A stretch of 64,000 bases of DNA from an uncultured Alphaproteobacteria bacterium (GTDB lineage Bacteria; Pseudomonadota; Alphaproteobacteria; HIMB59; GCA-002718135): contig CACILT010000003.1 of the NCBI GenBank assembly GCA_902587565.1, positions 1 through 64,000 on the forward strand, read 5' to 3'. The notes beneath the pieces were generated by a model. The model did not search any database. It saw only the letters and a program-made list of their open reading frames with translations, and was not told where the DNA came from. Below, in pieces: positions 61,346-64,000 of this stretch; position 1 is the stretch's first letter; every line of letters starts with the position of its first letter. The translations under genes and the position numbers were made by a program.

Positions 61346-62714
61346 TGCTTATTTTTTCTAAGATGAAGTTTTTTACATCTATAGTACTATTTGGTAATAT
61401 AGTCATCTTTTCCTCTTTATCAAAGAGATTGCTCAATTCTTTAGGTATATCAATTTCTTTATTAATTGCTTTATTTACAGCTTTGTCAAATTTTGCAGGA
61501 TGTGCACAAACCAAAGATATCCATGCTTCATTATCTTTTTTTTCTAATAATACTTTTAGTCCTGTTGCAGTATGTGGATCAGCAATATAATTATATTTTT
61601 CATACACATATTTAATTGTCTCCAGAGTCTGGCTATCATCAATTGAGGAAGCCTTATATATTTGCTGAAAATTAGCTAAAACAGACTCATCAAATTGATA
61701 AAAACCTTTTGATGAAAAGCTTTTAAATACTTCATTTACTCTTTTGCTATCTCTATTGAGGCTTTCAAAAATTTGCCTCTCAAAGTTACTTGAAACCTGT
61801 ATATCCATACTAGGGCTATATGTTTGAGAAACAGATTTTTTTTTCATTTCTCCAGTGTCTACTATGGACTTCAAGATATCATTAGAATTAGTTGCAATAT
61901 GTAAATGACCAATAGGTAATCCCATTTGTTTAGCAACAAAGGCTGAAAAAATATTACCAAAATTTCCCGAAGGAACAATAAAATTTATTTGATGCTTATC
62001 AGTTTGTAAATAAGACCAAAAATAATAAACAACTTGGGCAATTAATCGTGCCCAATTTATAGAGTTTACTGCAGTTAAAGAGGTAGATTCTTGTATTTCA
62101 TCATCTACAAATAGTTCTTTGACAATTTTTTGACAATCATCAAAATTACCATCTACAGCAATATTAAAAATATTCTTATCAATTACTGTAGTCATTTGTT
62201 TTTGTTGAATAGGTGATACTTTTTTATGAGGATGTAGAATAAAGACGTTTATATCTTTTTTTGATTTAAAAGAATGAATTGCAGCTGAACCAGTATCACC
62301 AGAAGTTGCGCCTAAAACAGTAATTTTTTTTGGAGATATCTCTAAACTTGTAGAAAATAGGTTACCAAGAAATTGTAAAGCGTAATCTTTAAAAGCATAA
62401 GTAGGCCCATAAATTAATTCTAATAAAAATTTATTATTTTCTAATTTTACTAATGGAGCTATTTTTTCATGTTTAAAATTTGAATAGGTTTCATTCAAAA
62501 TTTTTTGTAAATCTAATTTTTCTATATTTTCATTTACATAAGGGAAAATAATTTCACATGCCACTTCTTCGTATGATTTATTTTTTAAACTTAGTAAGTC
62601 TATTTTGGGCCAGCTTTGGGGTAAATATAGACCACCATCTCTCGATAATCCTTGATAAAGAATATCGTTAAATGATCTGCTTAGAGAATCATCTCTTGTG
62701 CTTAAATATTTCAT
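61338..62714 (-). CDS. thrC: Threonine synthase
   Basis: 458 aa. PLP enzyme converting O-phosphohomoserine to threonine. The Lys that binds PLP lies in GPTYAFKDYALQFLGNL, and the phosphate loop is ATSGDTGSAAIHSF. The start YLSTRDDSLSRSFNDILYQGLSRDGGLYLP is standard. Overlaps M32 by one base. Pairs functionally with thrB at 22281. Confidence 0.96.
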   Translation of the reverse strand: MKYLSTRDDSLSRSFNDILYQGLSRDGGLYLPQSWPKIDLLSLKNKSYEEVACEIIFPYVNENIEKLDLQKILNETYSNFKHEKIAPLVKLENNKFLLELIYGPTYAFKDYALQFLGNLFSTSLEISPKKITVLGATSGDTGSAAIHSFKSKKDINVFILHPHKKVSPIQQKQMTTVIDKNIFNIAVDGNFDDCQKIVKELFVDDEIQESTSLTAVNSINWARLIAQVVYYFWSYLQTDKHQINFIVPSGNFGNIFSAFVAKQMGLPIGHLHIATNSNDILKSIVDTGEMKKKSVSQTYSPSMDIQVSSNFERQIFESLNRDSKRVNEVFKSFSSKGFYQFDESVLANFQQIYKASSIDDSQTLETIKYVYEKYNYIADPHTATGLKVLLEKKDNEAWISLVCAHPAKFDKAVNKAINKEIDIPKELSNLFDKEEKMTILPNSTIDVKNFILEKISNA

Positions 62715-64000
62715 TAAAGATAGCGACTAGTAATATATTCTTTGAAATATTTAGCATTTAAAGGCGACTTTGTAACCTGTTCTAAAACCTCATTAGTTGA
62801 AAAAAAACTAGCTTTTTCATGGATATTTTTTTTAAGCCAATTTACTAAATTTGAAAATTCACCATTTTCTATTTCTTGATCTAATTCCTTTTGATCAGTT
62901 CTCAATTGAGACGCAAATTGAGCAGCAGTGAGTGCTCCTAATGAATATGTTGGAAAGTATCCAAATAATCCAGCAAACCAATGAATATCTTGTAAACATC
63001 CATCAGTGTCTTTATTTATCGATAAATTAAATAACCTATTAAATTCATCATTCCAAGCATCAGGAATGTCTGCGATATTTATTTCATTGTTAAAAATTTT
63101 TCTTTCTAAATTAAATCTTAAAATAATATGTAAGGGATAAGTAACTTCATCCGACTCAACTCTTATAAAAGATTTATTTACTCGAGTACCTAATTTGTAA
63201 AGATTGTCAGGATCTGTAGCTTTGTCTTTAATATTAAATTGTTTATTTAAAGTGTTAGATAAAAATTTTTTAAAAGCTAAAGACCTTGTGATTTGCATTT
63301 CAACTAATAGTGATTGACTTTCATGCATGGCCATCCCTCTAGATTTACCTACTGGTTGATGCATCCAATCTTTTGGTAGGTTTAGCTCATATAATGCATG
63401 TCCAGTTTCATGCATAACACCGTCTAAAGATGAAAATGGATTGTCATTATTATATCTAGTTGTAATTCTAACATCATTTGTAGATCCTCCACAAAAAGGG
63501 TGAACACTTTTATCAAGTCTTCCTCTTGTAAAATCAAAACCTATTTGTTTCATTATATATTCAGAAATATTTTTCTGCTTTTCTTCATCAATACTTGTTT
63601 CAAATTGAAGTGTTTGTTCATTTTTTTGCTTATCTATAATTTTATCAATAAGTGGTGAGAGAAATTTTTGTAAATCTTCAAATACTTCAGATATTTTATT
63701 TTCTTCTGAAGAAGGTTCAAATTTATTAATTAGAGCTTCATAAGGAGAAACTTTAAAAGTTTCCCCTAAAATATTAGCTTCTTCTTTCGTTAAATTTATA
63801 AGTTCTGCTAAATCTTTTTTTACTAAATTAAAATCAGACTTTTCCCTTGCCTCTTGCCAAACACCTTCACAATTAGCTGAAGATTTTGAAATTTTTTCTA
63901 CAAGCTCCGTTGGTATAGCAGAAGCTAATTTATATTCTCTGTCCATTTCATTTAAGTTTTTCTGATCACTTTTATTTAGGTTAAGATTCTTTGAGTCTTC
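62714..64000 (-). CDS. M32 carboxypeptidase (Taq type), 5' end outside the window
   Basis: The frame is open to base 64000, so the true start lies beyond; 428 residues plus stop are visible of about 490-500. ATG 63946 is only an internal Met: codons before it read on without a stop and match the family. Zinc motif HETGHALYE, second Glu region HESQSLLVE, substrate motifs HPFCGG and DVRITTRY. Removes C-terminal residues from peptides, cytoplasmic. First of the run M32-thrC-M16. Confidence 0.93.
   Translation of the reverse strand, partial: EDSKNLNLNKSDQKNLNEMDREYKLASAIPTELVEKISKSSANCEGVWQEAREKSDFNLVKKDLAELINLTKEEANILGETFKVSPYEALINKFEPSSEENKISEVFEDLQKFLSPLIDKIIDKQKNEQTLQFETSIDEEKQKNISEYIMKQIGFDFTRGRLDKSVHPFCGGSTNDVRITTRYNNDNPFSSLDGVMHETGHALYELNLPKDWMHQPVGKSRGMAMHESQSLLVEMQITRSLAFKKFLSNTLNKQFNIKDKATDPDNLYKLGTRVNKSFIRVESDEVTYPLHIILRFNLERKIFNNEINIADIPDAWNDEFNRLFNLSINKDTDGCLQDIHWFAGLFGYFPTYSLGALTAAQFASQLRTDQKELDQEIENGEFSNLVNWLKKNIHEKASFFSTNEVLEQVTKSPLNAKYFKEYITSRYL

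Noticed and set aside
1795-63000. Many antisense reading frames of 60-120 codons within the genes listed
   Set aside because: They lie opposite recognised genes, lack ribosome-binding sites and have compositions expected of shadows.
1-64000. tRNA, rRNA, CRISPR arrays, insertion sequences, prophage genes
   Set aside because: I looked for conserved tRNA-like stretches, regular short repeats and transposase or integrase motifs and found none; a covariance-model scan would be needed to exclude a small RNA gene.

Overview
This is AT-rich DNA (roughly 70% A+T by eye), densely coded with mostly tiny intergenic gaps and many 1-, 4-, 8- and 11-base gene overlaps. It carries an alphaproteobacterial gene set: a split F0 operon with both b and b' subunits next to smc, a DUF721/DciA-like protein, purine genes and a DUF6494 protein. 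It looks like the chromosome of a streamlined marine alphaproteobacterium. A lineage such as HIMB59/AEGEAN-169 or a SAR11 relative is my inference and is not proven by any marker here. I saw no insertion sequence, prophage, CRISPR array, rRNA or tRNA.

Region 1 (1-14.1 kb): the edge holds the secretion-domain start of a two-partner-secretion exoprotein, then a MATE exporter and a GNAT-like protein. A purine block follows: guaB, purE, purK, then purC-D-F-N-M on the minus strand and purL-purQ on the plus strand, with a 73-bp divergent control region between purM and purL. Together these cover most steps from PRPP to SAICAR, plus IMP to XMP. Two parts are unusual: GuaB has no CBS module, and PurL is about 975 aa with a PurS-like N-terminal region.

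Region 2 (14.1-24.2 kb): housekeeping genes mutY, dciA-like, a DsbA-like gene, a short-armed smc, atpI-atpB-atpE-atpF'-atpF, ispH, thrB, rnhA and a YceI family gene.

Region 3 (24.2-37.9 kb): sugar and organic-acid use. There is a xylulokinase, an EamA transporter, a serine hydrolase, an Ldh-family dehydrogenase and a GlcD/LDHD-type flavoenzyme. An operon follows with a Tat-exported sugar-binding protein, two permeases, an SMP-30 lactonase and an IlvD/Edd sugar-acid dehydratase. A GMC oxidoreductase is divergent from it. The layout suggests import of a sugar, oxidation to a lactone, hydrolysis and dehydration (a non-phosphorylative route). No ABC ATPase accompanies these permeases.

Region 4 (37.9-47.8 kb) is the most novel-looking part. 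A tight seven-gene minus-strand operon encodes two MocD/desaturase-type membrane di-iron proteins, a MocE-like Rieske ferredoxin, a ferredoxin reductase, a sterol-desaturase-type hydroxylase and two PanB-fold paralogues that have lost the PanB metal-site residues. Divergent from it, across a 29-bp imperfect palindrome, is a ribose/inositol-type ABC importer with a terminator hairpin between the binding-protein and ATPase genes. I read this as an uncharacterised oxygenase pathway for an imported small molecule.

Region 5 (47.8-54.8 kb): SDR, peroxiredoxin, DsbD/ScsB-like, AlgH, and two amt ammonium-transporter paralogues. Each amt gene is preceded by two tandem glutamine (glnA-class) riboswitch aptamers in a nearly identical 153-bp leader, and each is followed by a hairpin and a small gene with a strong ribosome-binding site.

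Region 6 (54.8-64 kb): a MocA-type dehydrogenase and a xylose-isomerase-fold protein, a class I glutamine amidotransferase, ogt, a DUF6494 gene, a secreted FG-GAP/VCBS protein, an M16 peptidase, thrC and a truncated M32 carboxypeptidase at the window edge.

Except in the amt leaders, no stretch over about 300 bases lacks a gene.
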